From: Oscillospiraceae bacterium
Lineage (GTDB): Bacteria > Bacillota_A > Clostridia > Oscillospirales > Ruminococcaceae
NCBI GenBank assembly: GCA_017440445.1
Contig: JAFSHE010000329.1
Span: 1-6,594 of the forward strand
Direction of reading: 5' to 3'
DNA: 6,594 nucleotides
Shown here: piece by piece, positions 1 through 5,861 of the stretch
Layout: each line of letters begins with the position of its first letter
Numbering within the stretch: the stretch's first letter is position 1
The notes under the pieces: model-generated
Databases searched by the model: none
Told to the model about the DNA's origin: nothing
Seen by the model: the letters and a program-made list of their open reading frames with translations, nothing else
Program-made: the position numbers and the translations under genes

Positions 1-7
1 ACCTTAT

Positions 8-36
8 ATTATACAGCATTTTAGTCTATCCGTCAA
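8..36 (-). promoter_or_regulatory. sigma-A-type promoter reading out of the left edge
   Basis: On the minus strand the hexamer TTGACG (31-36) is followed by exactly 17 bases and then a perfect TATAAT (8-13). The -35 box overlaps the TGA stop of the histidine kinase gene (33-35). Transcription would start near base 1 and run out of the window, so the next minus-strand gene probably has its own promoter besides any read-through from the kinase operon. No terminator hairpin is visible between the kinase stop and the window edge. The box match is seen directly; activity is inferred. Confidence 0.6.
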
Positions 37-1142
37 GTATTGTCCGTTTTCAGCATAGTACGCGGGCGGTTATCATCCTCATACAGCTTTACAGTAAACT
101 CCGTACCGCCGCCTGAGGGACAATGAACACTTATCTGCCCGCCGCACATGTCGATTATCCTTTTCGCAAGAGGCAAGCCCAGACCGTTTCCCTTTGTGGC
201 ATGCGACCTGTCTGCCTGATAGAATTTCTCGAAGATATGAGGCAGGTCCTCCTCAGCTATCCCCTTTCCGCTATCTGTGACACGGACGGTAATAACACCC
301 GCACCTTGATGACAGCTTACGCTTATCCTACCGCCTTCAGGAGTAAACTTGACCGCATTATCGAAAAGATTGCTCCATACATGTGCAAGAAGCTGCTCGC
401 TCCAGAAGAAGCTGACCTCGTCAAGCTCCATGTCTATCTCGATATTCTTTTCATCCCACTGCGGCTCCAGACGGAGCATACAGCTCCTGAGCTGCTCGTC
501 CAGCGAAAAGCTTGTCTTATCCGAAACGATATCCTTATTCTCGATATTGGTAAGCAACAGCGTATTGGATGACATCACCGACAGATACTGCGCCTCGTCA
601 AGGATTATCTTTGCAAATTCCCTCTGCTGCTCGGAAGTAAGGTCACCCGACTGAAACTGCCTTGCAAAGCCGCATATCGAAGCAAGCGGCGTCTTGAATT
701 CATGGGAGAAATTGGCAATAAAATCCTTCTTGAACATCTCATTGGCAGAAAGCTCCTGAGTCATCTCGTTGAAAGCACGGATAAGGTCCTTCAGCTCTTT
801 TACGGTATGCTGTTCATTCCAGCCCATATCAAGGTGTGCGGTATAATCGCCCTTTGTAACACGCTTTGCCGCTGCGATAAGATTTGAAAGCGGTCGCAGC
901 ACGATATTTCCCACCAGAATAGCCAACAGGCCTCCGATAACGATACTGCTTATTACCGAAATAAGCACTGACAGCGTACTGCTGGTACCCTCGCCCATCA
1001 CCCTATCGATGATGATAGTCGCCGAAAAGGTAAGCACCTCCGCCGCTGCAATAAGAATGAGCACCAGCAGGCTCAGCTTCATTGTAAGTCCTGTGGTGCC
1101 CTGCTTTTTCTTCTTTTTTCCGACTACTGTTTTATCAGACAT
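33..1142 (-). CDS. HAMP-domain sensor histidine kinase of a two-component system
   Basis: A 369-residue membrane sensor kinase that should autophosphorylate on His and pass the phosphate to the response regulator encoded just upstream. A basic cytoplasmic N-terminus (a run of Lys at 9-13) precedes transmembrane segment 1 (about 20-44), a very short external loop (about 45-55), transmembrane segment 2 (about 56-80) and a HAMP linker (about 81-133). The H box is FSHEFKTP with phospho-acceptor His147; the E-x-x-T after it is the motif linked to phosphatase activity. The ATPase domain shows the N box NLFDNAVKFTP (Asn258, Asn262), the G1 box DSGKGI (290-295), the F box FEKFYQ (304-309) and the G2 box GNGLGLPLAK (318-327), so it looks intact. 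The ATG shares one base with the regulator stop (TGATG), and an AAAGGG ribosome binding site lies 8 bases upstream. The signal sensed is unknown; the tiny loop argues against a large external ligand domain. Confidence 0.95.
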   Translation of the reverse strand: MSDKTVVGKKKKKQGTTGLTMKLSLLVLILIAAAEVLTFSATIIIDRVMGEGTSSTLSVLISVISSIVIGGLLAILVGNIVLRPLSNLIAAAKRVTKGDYTAHLDMGWNEQHTVKELKDLIRAFNEMTQELSANEMFKKDFIANFSHEFKTPLASICGFARQFQSGDLTSEQQREFAKIILDEAQYLSVMSSNTLLLTNIENKDIVSDKTSFSLDEQLRSCMLRLEPQWDEKNIEIDMELDEVSFFWSEQLLAHVWSNLFDNAVKFTPEGGRISVSCHQGAGVITVRVTDSGKGIAEEDLPHIFEKFYQADRSHATKGNGLGLPLAKRIIDMCGGQISVHCPSGGGTEFTVKLYEDDNRPRTMLKTDNT

Positions 1143-1828
1143 CAGTCGTTCCCTTTCGCCTTATGTACAGCCTTGTATCCAAGCCCACGGACTGTAACTA
1201 TCTCAAAATCCAAATTGTCACGGAAACGGTCACGCAGACGATTTATATGCACATCCACCGTGCGCATCTCACTGTCACTGTCCATAGCCCAAAACTCGTC
1301 CATAAGATTTGCCCTTGTGAAAGTCTTTCCCGGGAAAGACAGCAGCTTGAACAGTATCTGAAACTCCTTTTTGGGAAGCTGTACGCTGTCTCCTCCGCTT
1401 TTTACGGTGAGCGAATCATATATAAGCTCTGTGCCGCCTACGATTATCTTCTTTTCCTCGGATATCTTTGCACGGCGCATAAGCGCCTTTATCCTCAGCA
1501 GCATCTCTATCTCATCCACAGGCTTGACCATAAAATCGTCCGTACCGAGAGTAAACGCCTTGCGGACATCCTCTGCACTGTCCCTTGCGGTTATGACAAG
1601 CACAGGAGTTTCAACACCGCTGTCCCTCAGAGTGCGCAGAAATGCATAACCATCCATCTCAGGCATCATGATATCAAGCACGATAAGGTCGATGTGAGTT
1701 GTTTCCATAAGACTTAGCGCCTCACGCCCGTTGCAGGCGGTATACGGCTTATAGCCGTTCTTTTCAAGCGTTACTTCATAAAGACGGCGGATATGTGCGT
1801 GGTCATCTACGACCATTATATTGAACAT
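1142..1828 (-). CDS. OmpR/PhoB-family response regulator transcription factor
   Basis: A 228-residue DNA-binding response regulator, the likely partner of the adjacent histidine kinase. The receiver domain (about 1-118) has the acidic pair Asp8-Asp9, phospho-acceptor Asp52 in LIVLDIMMPEMDG, Thr80 and Lys102 followed by Pro (VKP), all the expected catalytic positions. A winged-helix DNA-binding domain covers about 128-222, with the recognition-helix region around MRTVDVHINRLRDRF and the wing ending in VTVRGLGYKA. Length is normal for the family. The start is supported by an AGGAG site (1839-1843) 10 bases before the ATG. The gene begins 20 bases after the PHP hydrolase stop and its stop overlaps the kinase start, so the three genes are probably one operon. 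Target genes cannot be deduced here; autoregulation is possible but no repeated operator was identified. Confidence 0.95.
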   Translation of the reverse strand: MFNIMVVDDHAHIRRLYEVTLEKNGYKPYTACNGREALSLMETTHIDLIVLDIMMPEMDGYAFLRTLRDSGVETPVLVITARDSAEDVRKAFTLGTDDFMVKPVDEIEMLLRIKALMRRAKISEEKKIIVGGTELIYDSLTVKSGGDSVQLPKKEFQILFKLLSFPGKTFTRANLMDEFWAMDSDSEMRTVDVHINRLRDRFRDNLDFEIVTVRGLGYKAVHKAKGND

Positions 1829-1848
1829 GTCTGTATATCTCCTGACGA

Positions 1849-2538
1849 TCAGACGGGCAGCGTCCTCTGGAGAGGAACTACCTTGCCTTCACGTATCATC
1901 CTCAGATAGTCCTCAGGGGAATTTATAGGCTCGGGGACAGATATTCCACCGCCGAACAGCTTGTCAAGATGGTGGCTGTCAGAGCCGCCAGTCTTGGGCA
2001 GACCGTACATCTCCGCATAAAGATTTGCCCTCTCGTTGTAGAACTTTGAAGGGTCGTGGCTTGCATTTATTACCTCCACTGCGTCAACATCATAGGGATA
2101 CAGTGTGATGTGATGGATATACGGGTCGCTGCGGAAGGGATGTGCATGCACGATAAAGCCTCCCAGCGCACGGACCGTGGAAAACAGCACACGCTCGTCT
2201 GCATTCATCAGAAGCTGCTCGTTATCCTTGAGCCACTGCTTATCCATACCGTATATCAGCAGATCGGCCTGGTACTTGCAGAACTCCACACCGAAGAACA
2301 CCTTAAGTCCTATCTCGTCACCTGCTTCTTTAGCAAGCTCATAACCGAGGCAGTATGCGTCGATTCGCTCCTCCCAGGGCAGACTGCGGTCCACCGAGGT
2401 GTTTCCGTTGAAAAAGTGATTTGTGACGAATATTCCGTCATAGCCCATCTCCTTATGGGCATAAGCCATATCCTTTGCAGCGGCACTGGAGCATGCGCTG
2501 CCCTCTTTTGTATGCAGATGAGTTTCGTATTTAAACAT
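1849..2538 (-). CDS. PHP-domain metal-dependent phosphoesterase
   Basis: A 229-residue protein of the PHP (polymerase and histidinol phosphatase) superfamily, probably a cytoplasmic phosphoesterase using two or three metal ions. Candidate metal ligands are HLHT (His7, His9), His41 in VTNH, Glu85 in FFGVEF, His131 and His133 in HAHP, and Asp187 and His189 in GSDSHH; that is the full classical set, so the enzyme looks active. The substrate is not evident: relatives include histidinol phosphatase and nucleotide or nucleoside phosphodiesterases, and this single-domain form is usually annotated only as PHP domain protein. There is no signal peptide. The start is supported by AAAGG (2546-2550) 7 bases upstream. 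It leads the cluster with the regulator and kinase, 20 bases apart, which suggests co-transcription but does not prove shared function. No clear promoter was seen between it and the upstream terminator hairpin. Confidence 0.88.
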   Translation of the reverse strand: MFKYETHLHTKEGSACSSAAAKDMAYAHKEMGYDGIFVTNHFFNGNTSVDRSLPWEERIDAYCLGYELAKEAGDEIGLKVFFGVEFCKYQADLLIYGMDKQWLKDNEQLLMNADERVLFSTVRALGGFIVHAHPFRSDPYIHHITLYPYDVDAVEVINASHDPSKFYNERANLYAEMYGLPKTGGSDSHHLDKLFGGGISVPEPINSPEDYLRMIREGKVVPLQRTLPV

Positions 2539-2560
2539 GTATGAACCTTTCTTTTACCTG

Positions 2561-2612
2561 AAAATTGAGAAAAAACAGGATATCGCATCCGATATCCTGT
2601 GTTGTGTTTTTT
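2561..2612 (-). terminator. intrinsic terminator after the 71-residue gene, possibly bidirectional
   Basis: A perfect 11-bp stem (2575-2585 with 2590-2600, arm ACAGGATATCG) closes a 4-base loop. On the minus strand it is followed at once by TTTTTCTC, which fits termination 3' of the 71-residue gene. The plus side also carries a T-rich run (2601-2612), so it could work in both directions. It lies just 37 bases before the PHP start codon, leaving little room for a separate promoter; partial read-through may feed the PHP/two-component operon. Confidence 0.8.
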
Positions 2613-2627
2613 GCGGGAGCCTATGTA

Positions 2628-2843
2628 TCAGAAATCGATATCGTTTACCGCAGAGTTAGCAAGCTGCAGCTCCTTCTTGGGAACTCTCTTGAGAGGAGAA
2701 TAAACGAACTTCTTGCAGGAATCGTAGGTCTTTACAGGACCGAACTTTGAACACATGATCTTATCGCCATCGCCTGCTGTACCAAGCTCACAGTATTTGC
2801 AGGAAGGCTTTATGTTATTTCCGAACAGCTTTTTCTTAGCCAT
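2628..2843 (-). CDS. small four-cysteine protein, putative metal-binding, function unknown
   Basis: A 71-residue basic cytoplasmic protein of unknown function. Its N-terminus is Lys-rich (MAKKK) and it carries four cysteines: Cys15 and Cys18 as CKYC, then Cys31 and Cys43. That spacing is compatible with a small zinc ribbon or another metal site, but binding is only inferred. The tail contains FVYSPLKRVPKKE, a basic stretch that could contact nucleic acid. From memory, similar short CxxC proteins occur in clostridial genomes as conserved hypotheticals; this could not be checked here. It is very probably a real gene: GGAGG (2851-2855) lies 7 bases before the ATG, a strong promoter precedes it and a terminator follows. 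It is divergently transcribed from the dockerin protein gene. Confidence 0.85.
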   Translation of the reverse strand: MAKKKLFGNNIKPSCKYCELGTAGDGDKIMCSKFGPVKTYDSCKKFVYSPLKRVPKKELQLANSAVNDIDF

Positions 2844-2865
2844 ATCATTACCTCCGTATAATTAC

Positions 2866-2876
2866 GCACAGTGTGC
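2866..2876. promoter_or_regulatory. short palindrome in the leader of the 71-residue gene
   Basis: GCACAGTGTGC is a perfect 5-bp inverted repeat around one central base. It lies between the predicted transcription start (near 2891) and the ribosome binding site (2851-2855) of the minus-strand 71-residue gene. It could be an operator or a small hairpin. Its function is not shown by the sequence. Confidence 0.3.
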
Positions 2877-2897
2877 CTTATATATTTCTACACAAAT

Positions 2898-2926
2898 ATT
2901 ATATCACATCCTTTTGTAAATGTCTA
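2898..2926 (-). promoter_or_regulatory. extended -10 promoter for the 71-residue gene
   Basis: Minus-strand boxes are TAGACA (2921-2926, five of six consensus bases), a 17-base spacer and TATAAT (2898-2903), with TG one base upstream of the -10 (TGATATAAT). Transcription should start near 2891, giving a leader of about 48 bases. This is among the best promoter matches in the window and may also supply the PHP/two-component genes by read-through. Confidence 0.75.
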
Positions 2927-2934
2927 CTTTTTTA

Positions 2935-2950
2935 TGTAACAATTTTTACA
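2935..2950. repeat. inverted repeat TGTAA-N6-TTACA
   Basis: The arms TGTAA (2935-2939) and TTACA (2946-2950) flank six bases in the AT-rich divergent intergenic region, just upstream of the -35 box of the minus-strand promoter. It is operator-like in form, but such short AT-rich repeats also arise by chance. Confidence 0.3.
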
Positions 2951-2956
2951 ATAAGT

Positions 2957-2978
2957 TTTGTTGATTTTCACCAACAAA
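2957..2978. repeat. 7-bp inverted repeat in the divergent promoter region
   Basis: TTTGTTG (2957-2963) and CAACAAA (2972-2978) are perfect inverted arms around an 8-base centre. The repeat sits between the two divergent promoters, 36 bases before the -35 box of the dockerin gene. It could be a binding site for a regulator acting on one or both promoters; no known consensus was recognised. Confidence 0.35.
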
Positions 2979-3014
2979 CAAAAGAAAAAATTTCAAAAAG
3001 CATTATAATATGTA

Positions 3015-3043
3015 TTGTCAAAACGAAAAATGTATGATATAAT
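3015..3043 (+). promoter_or_regulatory. extended -10 promoter for the dockerin protein-smpB unit
   Basis: TTGTCA (3015-3020, five of six consensus bases), a 17-base spacer and TATAAT (3038-3043), with TG at 3035-3036 giving TGATATAAT. The start should lie near 3050, leaving a leader of about 80 bases before the ATG at 3130. Confidence 0.75.
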
Positions 3044-3050
3044 ACAAGAT

Positions 3051-3122
3051 GTATAGTTATGCGTGGTTCGCACAACTCAATATACGGGAAAATATATTCG
3101 CAGAAAACTGCGGGAAAGGAAG
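3051..3122 (+). promoter_or_regulatory. structured 5' leader with two hairpins before the ribosome binding site
   Basis: The first inverted repeat pairs GTATA (3051-3055) with TATAC (3081-3085), with an inner TGCG/CGCA stem (3060-3063 with 3069-3072) around a TGGTT loop. The second pairs CGCAG (3099-3103) with CTGCG (3108-3112) around AAAA and ends immediately before the purine-rich ribosome binding region (3113-3122, GGAAAGGAAG). No T-run follows, so they are not terminators. They may stabilise the mRNA or control access of the ribosome. No known riboswitch class was recognised. Confidence 0.4.
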
Positions 3123-3129
3123 TAAATAA

Positions 3130-5250
3130 ATGAAACTAAAGAAAAGACTTCTTGCTGCAGCTGCTGCAGCGTGCATGCTGGCAACATCGCTGCCTGCATA
3201 CTCCATGACAGCCTCCGCTGCAAGCTACAATGCAAAAACCATCGTTGACTACAACATGTTCTATGTGGACGGAGTGCGTAACTCAAAGGTGATCGCAGCC
3301 ATTGAAAGGCAGACAGGCAAGGATTACGACGAAACTACATACGGCGATCTTGAAAAGGTAACTACCCTCAACCTCAGCAACATGGGCCTTGATGGTGTTC
3401 CTGAGGTCGTTAAATATATGTTCCGTCTTAAAAACCTCGATCTTTCAGATAACCTTTTAAAGAACTCCGATGTAAGCTCCCTTGATTTCAGCAGCTTCTA
3501 CAATCTGGAGACGATCGACATCAGTAATAACTATCTGACCTACGTACCCTCATGGTATGCTGCACTCAACGATGAGGTAAAGAACCGTGATATCTCCGGA
3601 AACCTCATTGATATGGAGGATCAGCGTGCAATAGTCATCTCCCCCACCACATATTACTTCATGCGCGGAGAAAAGTTCGATGAAAATGAATTCAAGGACA
3701 AGGTACTGTCAACAATGAAACTGAGCGACGGTACAATGCTTCCTGATTTCTTCTACGACCCCTCGCTGCCTACTTACGATATCAGCAAGGAGGACGAAAA
3801 GAACGACAACGTTAAGAAGAACCATAACGTTATTGTGGAATTTGATGTTTCCAAATTCGTAAAGGACGGAGTCGTGACCGCAACAGGTCATACTGACGCA
3901 AAGGTAGGACTGCTTACAGCGTACGAAAATGCCAATACTACCGTTATCTTCAAAATGTACTTCCTTGATGAAAACGACCCTTCTACACTGCGCATGCGCC
4001 TGAAGTCACTCATAAGCGAGTGTACAACTCTTGACAAGACGAACTACACTGCTAACAGCTGGGCAGCTTTTGAGGCAGCCCGCAAAACTGCTGATGCCAT
4101 CGCAGCATACGACGGTGCTGACGCTGATATGCTTACTAACGCACTGAGCAGCCTTAATAACGCAAAAGCAAACCTTATCATGGGTGTTTCAGCCTCTACA
4201 AAGACCATCCTTAACAGTCTTATTTCGATTGCAAAGACCTACGTGGAGAGCGATTACTCTGAGGCAAGCTGGAGAAAGTTCAGCAAGGCTGTAACAGCAC
4301 TTCAGGACGCTGTTGAAAGCACAGAGACCTCTATCGAGGCTGCAAATGCAGCTATAAAGGAATTCCAGCAGGCACAGACAGAGCTTTCCGCTTCGCTGAT
4401 GATAAAGCCCGAAAAGATACTCAAGAGCCAGTTTGAGTCCATCTACGGCGAGGATAAGATAGTTTCCGCAAAGGGTACTACACGTCTCGGATACAGATAT
4501 TCCTGGGAGTTTAACGGCAATGACGTTACACTTCCCGCAGACTTTGACCCCGAGATAATCTATGATTCCTCCTACGAGGAGCTTATCCGATTCGAGGTAG
4601 GCAGCGCAAGCGATTATCACCTGTTCAGATTTGCCGAGACAAAGAAATTCCCCGGCACAGCAGTGGTTACTCTTGACGTTTCCGCTGTATACGACGAGGG
4701 TACATACAGACTTTACAAGTGGAACTCCTCCGCTAAGAAGTCTGAATTCATAAAGGAAGTCGAGATATACGACGGTACAGTTTCCTTTACTGTAAGCGAA
4801 GGCGGAGATTATTTCATCAGCTCTGTTCTGCAGAACTTCCAGATGATATCCTCCAATTTCGATATCAACAACGATAAGCTTACTATTTCCTGCACATTCA
4901 AGAAAAAATACACAGTAGCTGATTTCAGAAGCTCCATCGAAAACGGTGACGCAGTAACTATCCTCACCGCTGAGGGAGAGCCTGTGCTCAACTCCGATAA
5001 CATCGCAACAGGTATGACAGCTTGTGCAGCAGGCAGCGAGGTTGCATATACCATCATCATGCCCGGCGACTGCGACGGAGATGGTAATGCTTCCATGTAC
5101 GATGCGCTTGCAACACTCAAGGCAGCTATGGGCGACGAAACTGTAATGCCCACCTACGCACAGAAGCTGGCAGCAGATGTTACAAAGGACGGCTGGGTAC
5201 GCATGGACGACGCTCTTGAAATTCTGAAATACGCTCTTGGAACAGACTAA
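3130..5250 (+). CDS. secreted LRR / FIVAR-like / dockerin protein
   Basis: A 706-residue exported protein with no visible catalytic domain, probably a structural or binding component attached to a cohesin-bearing scaffold at the cell surface. A signal peptide (basic KLKKR, an Ala/Leu-rich core, likely cleavage near ASA-AS at about 30) is followed by leucine-rich repeats (about 75-162, e.g. LKNLDLSDNLL and LETIDISNNYL). A module of unknown type comes next (about 165-280), then two FIVAR-like helical repeats (about 287-350 and 355-422, each with the Y-S/T-x-x-SW signature). A beta-rich module (about 450-565) and a smaller one (about 577-643) lead to a C-terminal dockerin (644-706). Dockerin repeat 1 has calcium ligands Asp647, Asp649, Asp651, Asn653 and Asp658; repeat 2 (Asp683, Thr685, Asp687, Asp694) is degenerate. 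No sortase motif, SLH domain or C-terminal membrane anchor is seen. An AGGA site lies 9 bases before the ATG. smpB follows after 15 bases. Confidence 0.9.
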   Translation: MKLKKRLLAAAAAACMLATSLPAYSMTASAASYNAKTIVDYNMFYVDGVRNSKVIAAIERQTGKDYDETTYGDLEKVTTLNLSNMGLDGVPEVVKYMFRLKNLDLSDNLLKNSDVSSLDFSSFYNLETIDISNNYLTYVPSWYAALNDEVKNRDISGNLIDMEDQRAIVISPTTYYFMRGEKFDENEFKDKVLSTMKLSDGTMLPDFFYDPSLPTYDISKEDEKNDNVKKNHNVIVEFDVSKFVKDGVVTATGHTDAKVGLLTAYENANTTVIFKMYFLDENDPSTLRMRLKSLISECTTLDKTNYTANSWAAFEAARKTADAIAAYDGADADMLTNALSSLNNAKANLIMGVSASTKTILNSLISIAKTYVESDYSEASWRKFSKAVTALQDAVESTETSIEAANAAIKEFQQAQTELSASLMIKPEKILKSQFESIYGEDKIVSAKGTTRLGYRYSWEFNGNDVTLPADFDPEIIYDSSYEELIRFEVGSASDYHLFRFAETKKFPGTAVVTLDVSAVYDEGTYRLYKWNSSAKKSEFIKEVEIYDGTVSFTVSEGGDYFISSVLQNFQMISSNFDINNDKLTISCTFKKKYTVADFRSSIENGDAVTILTAEGEPVLNSDNIATGMTACAAGSEVAYTIIMPGDCDGDGNASMYDALATLKAAMGDETVMPTYAQKLAADVTKDGWVRMDDALEILKYALGTD

Positions 5251-5265
5251 TTCCACGGAGGGAAA

Positions 5266-5721
5266 ATGAACACTAAAACTATCGCCGAAAACCGCAAGGC
5301 ACGGCATGAATATTTCATAGTTGAAAGCCTTGAGGCAGGCATAGAGCTGTTTGGTACGGAGGTAAAATCCATCCGTGCGGGCGGCGTAAATCTCAAGGAT
5401 TCCTGGATATCCATAGACAACGGAGAGGCATTCATCAAGAACATGCACATCTCTCCATACGAAAAGGGAAACATATTCAACCGTGACCCCTACCGTGTCC
5501 GCAAGCTGCTGCTCCACAAAAAGGAGATAATGCGACTGTTCGGACAGATAAAGCAAGGCGGCTACACACTTATACCCGTATCCATGTACTTCAAGGATTC
5601 CAAGGTAAAGGTTCAGGTCGGCCTGTGCAAGGGTAAAAAGCTCCACGATAAGCGTGATGACATGGCAAAGCGTGACGCAAGCCGTGAGATCGAACGTACA
5701 ATGAAGGAGCGCAACAGATAA
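5266..5721 (+). CDS. smpB: SsrA-binding protein SmpB (trans-translation)
   Basis: A 151-residue SmpB, the small basic protein that binds tmRNA and delivers it to stalled ribosomes, allowing rescue and tagging of the incomplete peptide. The sequence carries the family landmarks in order: [10 protein letters not shown] (30-39), HISPYEKGN (61-69), [15 protein letters not shown] (74-88), [15 protein letters not shown] (116-130) and a Lys/Arg-rich tail ([17 protein letters not shown]) that enters the ribosomal A site as a helix. Length is normal. GGAGGG (5257-5262) sits only 3 bases before the ATG, a tight spacing, but the match to the family N-terminus supports this start. The gene follows the dockerin gene by 15 bases with no terminator or evident promoter between, so it is probably co-transcribed. 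A strong terminator follows. The tmRNA gene (ssrA) is not in the window. Confidence 0.98.
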   Translation: MNTKTIAENRKARHEYFIVESLEAGIELFGTEVKSIRAGGVNLKDSWISIDNGEAFIKNMHISPYEKGNIFNRDPYRVRKLLLHKKEIMRLFGQIKQGGYTLIPVSMYFKDSKVKVQVGLCKGKKLHDKRDDMAKRDASREIERTMKERNR

Positions 5722-5729
5722 AGTATCGG

Positions 5730-5763
5730 AACTGACTCTCGCAGGAGCGAGGGTCAGTTTTTT
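5730..5763 (+). terminator. strong intrinsic terminator after smpB
   Basis: A 13-bp stem with one G-U pair (AACTGACTCTCGC at 5730-5742 with 5747-5759) closes an AGGA loop and runs directly into six T (5758-5763). It starts 9 bases after the smpB stop and ends that transcription unit. Confidence 0.93.
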
Positions 5764-5804
5764 ATATTCCCATACATTTCTACACGAAATTGACAAAAAA
5801 CTAC

Positions 5805-5833
5805 TAGACAAATCTGTCATTTTATGCTATTCT
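5805..5833 (+). promoter_or_regulatory. extended -10 promoter for the isomerase-family gene
   Basis: TAGACA (5805-5810), a 17-base spacer and TATTCT (5828-5833) with TG at 5825-5826, the same layout as the other two internal promoters here. The -10 hexamer matches only four of six bases, which the TG may offset. The start should lie near 5840, giving a leader of about 110 bases. The inverted pair GACA-AATC-TGTC (5807-5818) overlaps the -35 box. Confidence 0.55.
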
Positions 5834-5861
5834 ATATATAAGTAGTGTTAGGTTGTTACTT

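Noticed and set aside
1163..1717. Plus-strand open frame of 184 codons opposite the response regulator
   Set aside because: It is antisense to a regulator with all its catalytic residues and shows no recognisable domain of its own.
3150..3172. GCTGCAGCTGCTGCAG repeat near the start of the dockerin gene
   Set aside because: It is explained by the poly-alanine hydrophobic core of the signal peptide.
3130..3180. Possible lipoprotein signal with Cys15 of the dockerin protein as the lipid-modified residue
   Set aside because: The Cys is preceded only by an Ala run in the middle of the hydrophobic core, a poor lipobox, and a good signal peptidase I site follows near residue 30.
4189..5820. Minus-strand open frame of 543 codons across the dockerin gene and smpB
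   Set aside because: It runs antisense to two well-supported genes, reads through both and the smpB terminator, has Cys-rich low-quality composition and matches no family. It is a by-product of codon bias on the plus strand.
5790..5840. TTGACA (5790-5795) and the TATATATA run (5833-5840) as promoter boxes
   Set aside because: The TTGACA has no suitable -10 at 16-18 bases, and the TATATA run is about 22 or more bases from the nearest -35; the TAGACA / TGCTATTCT pair fits better.
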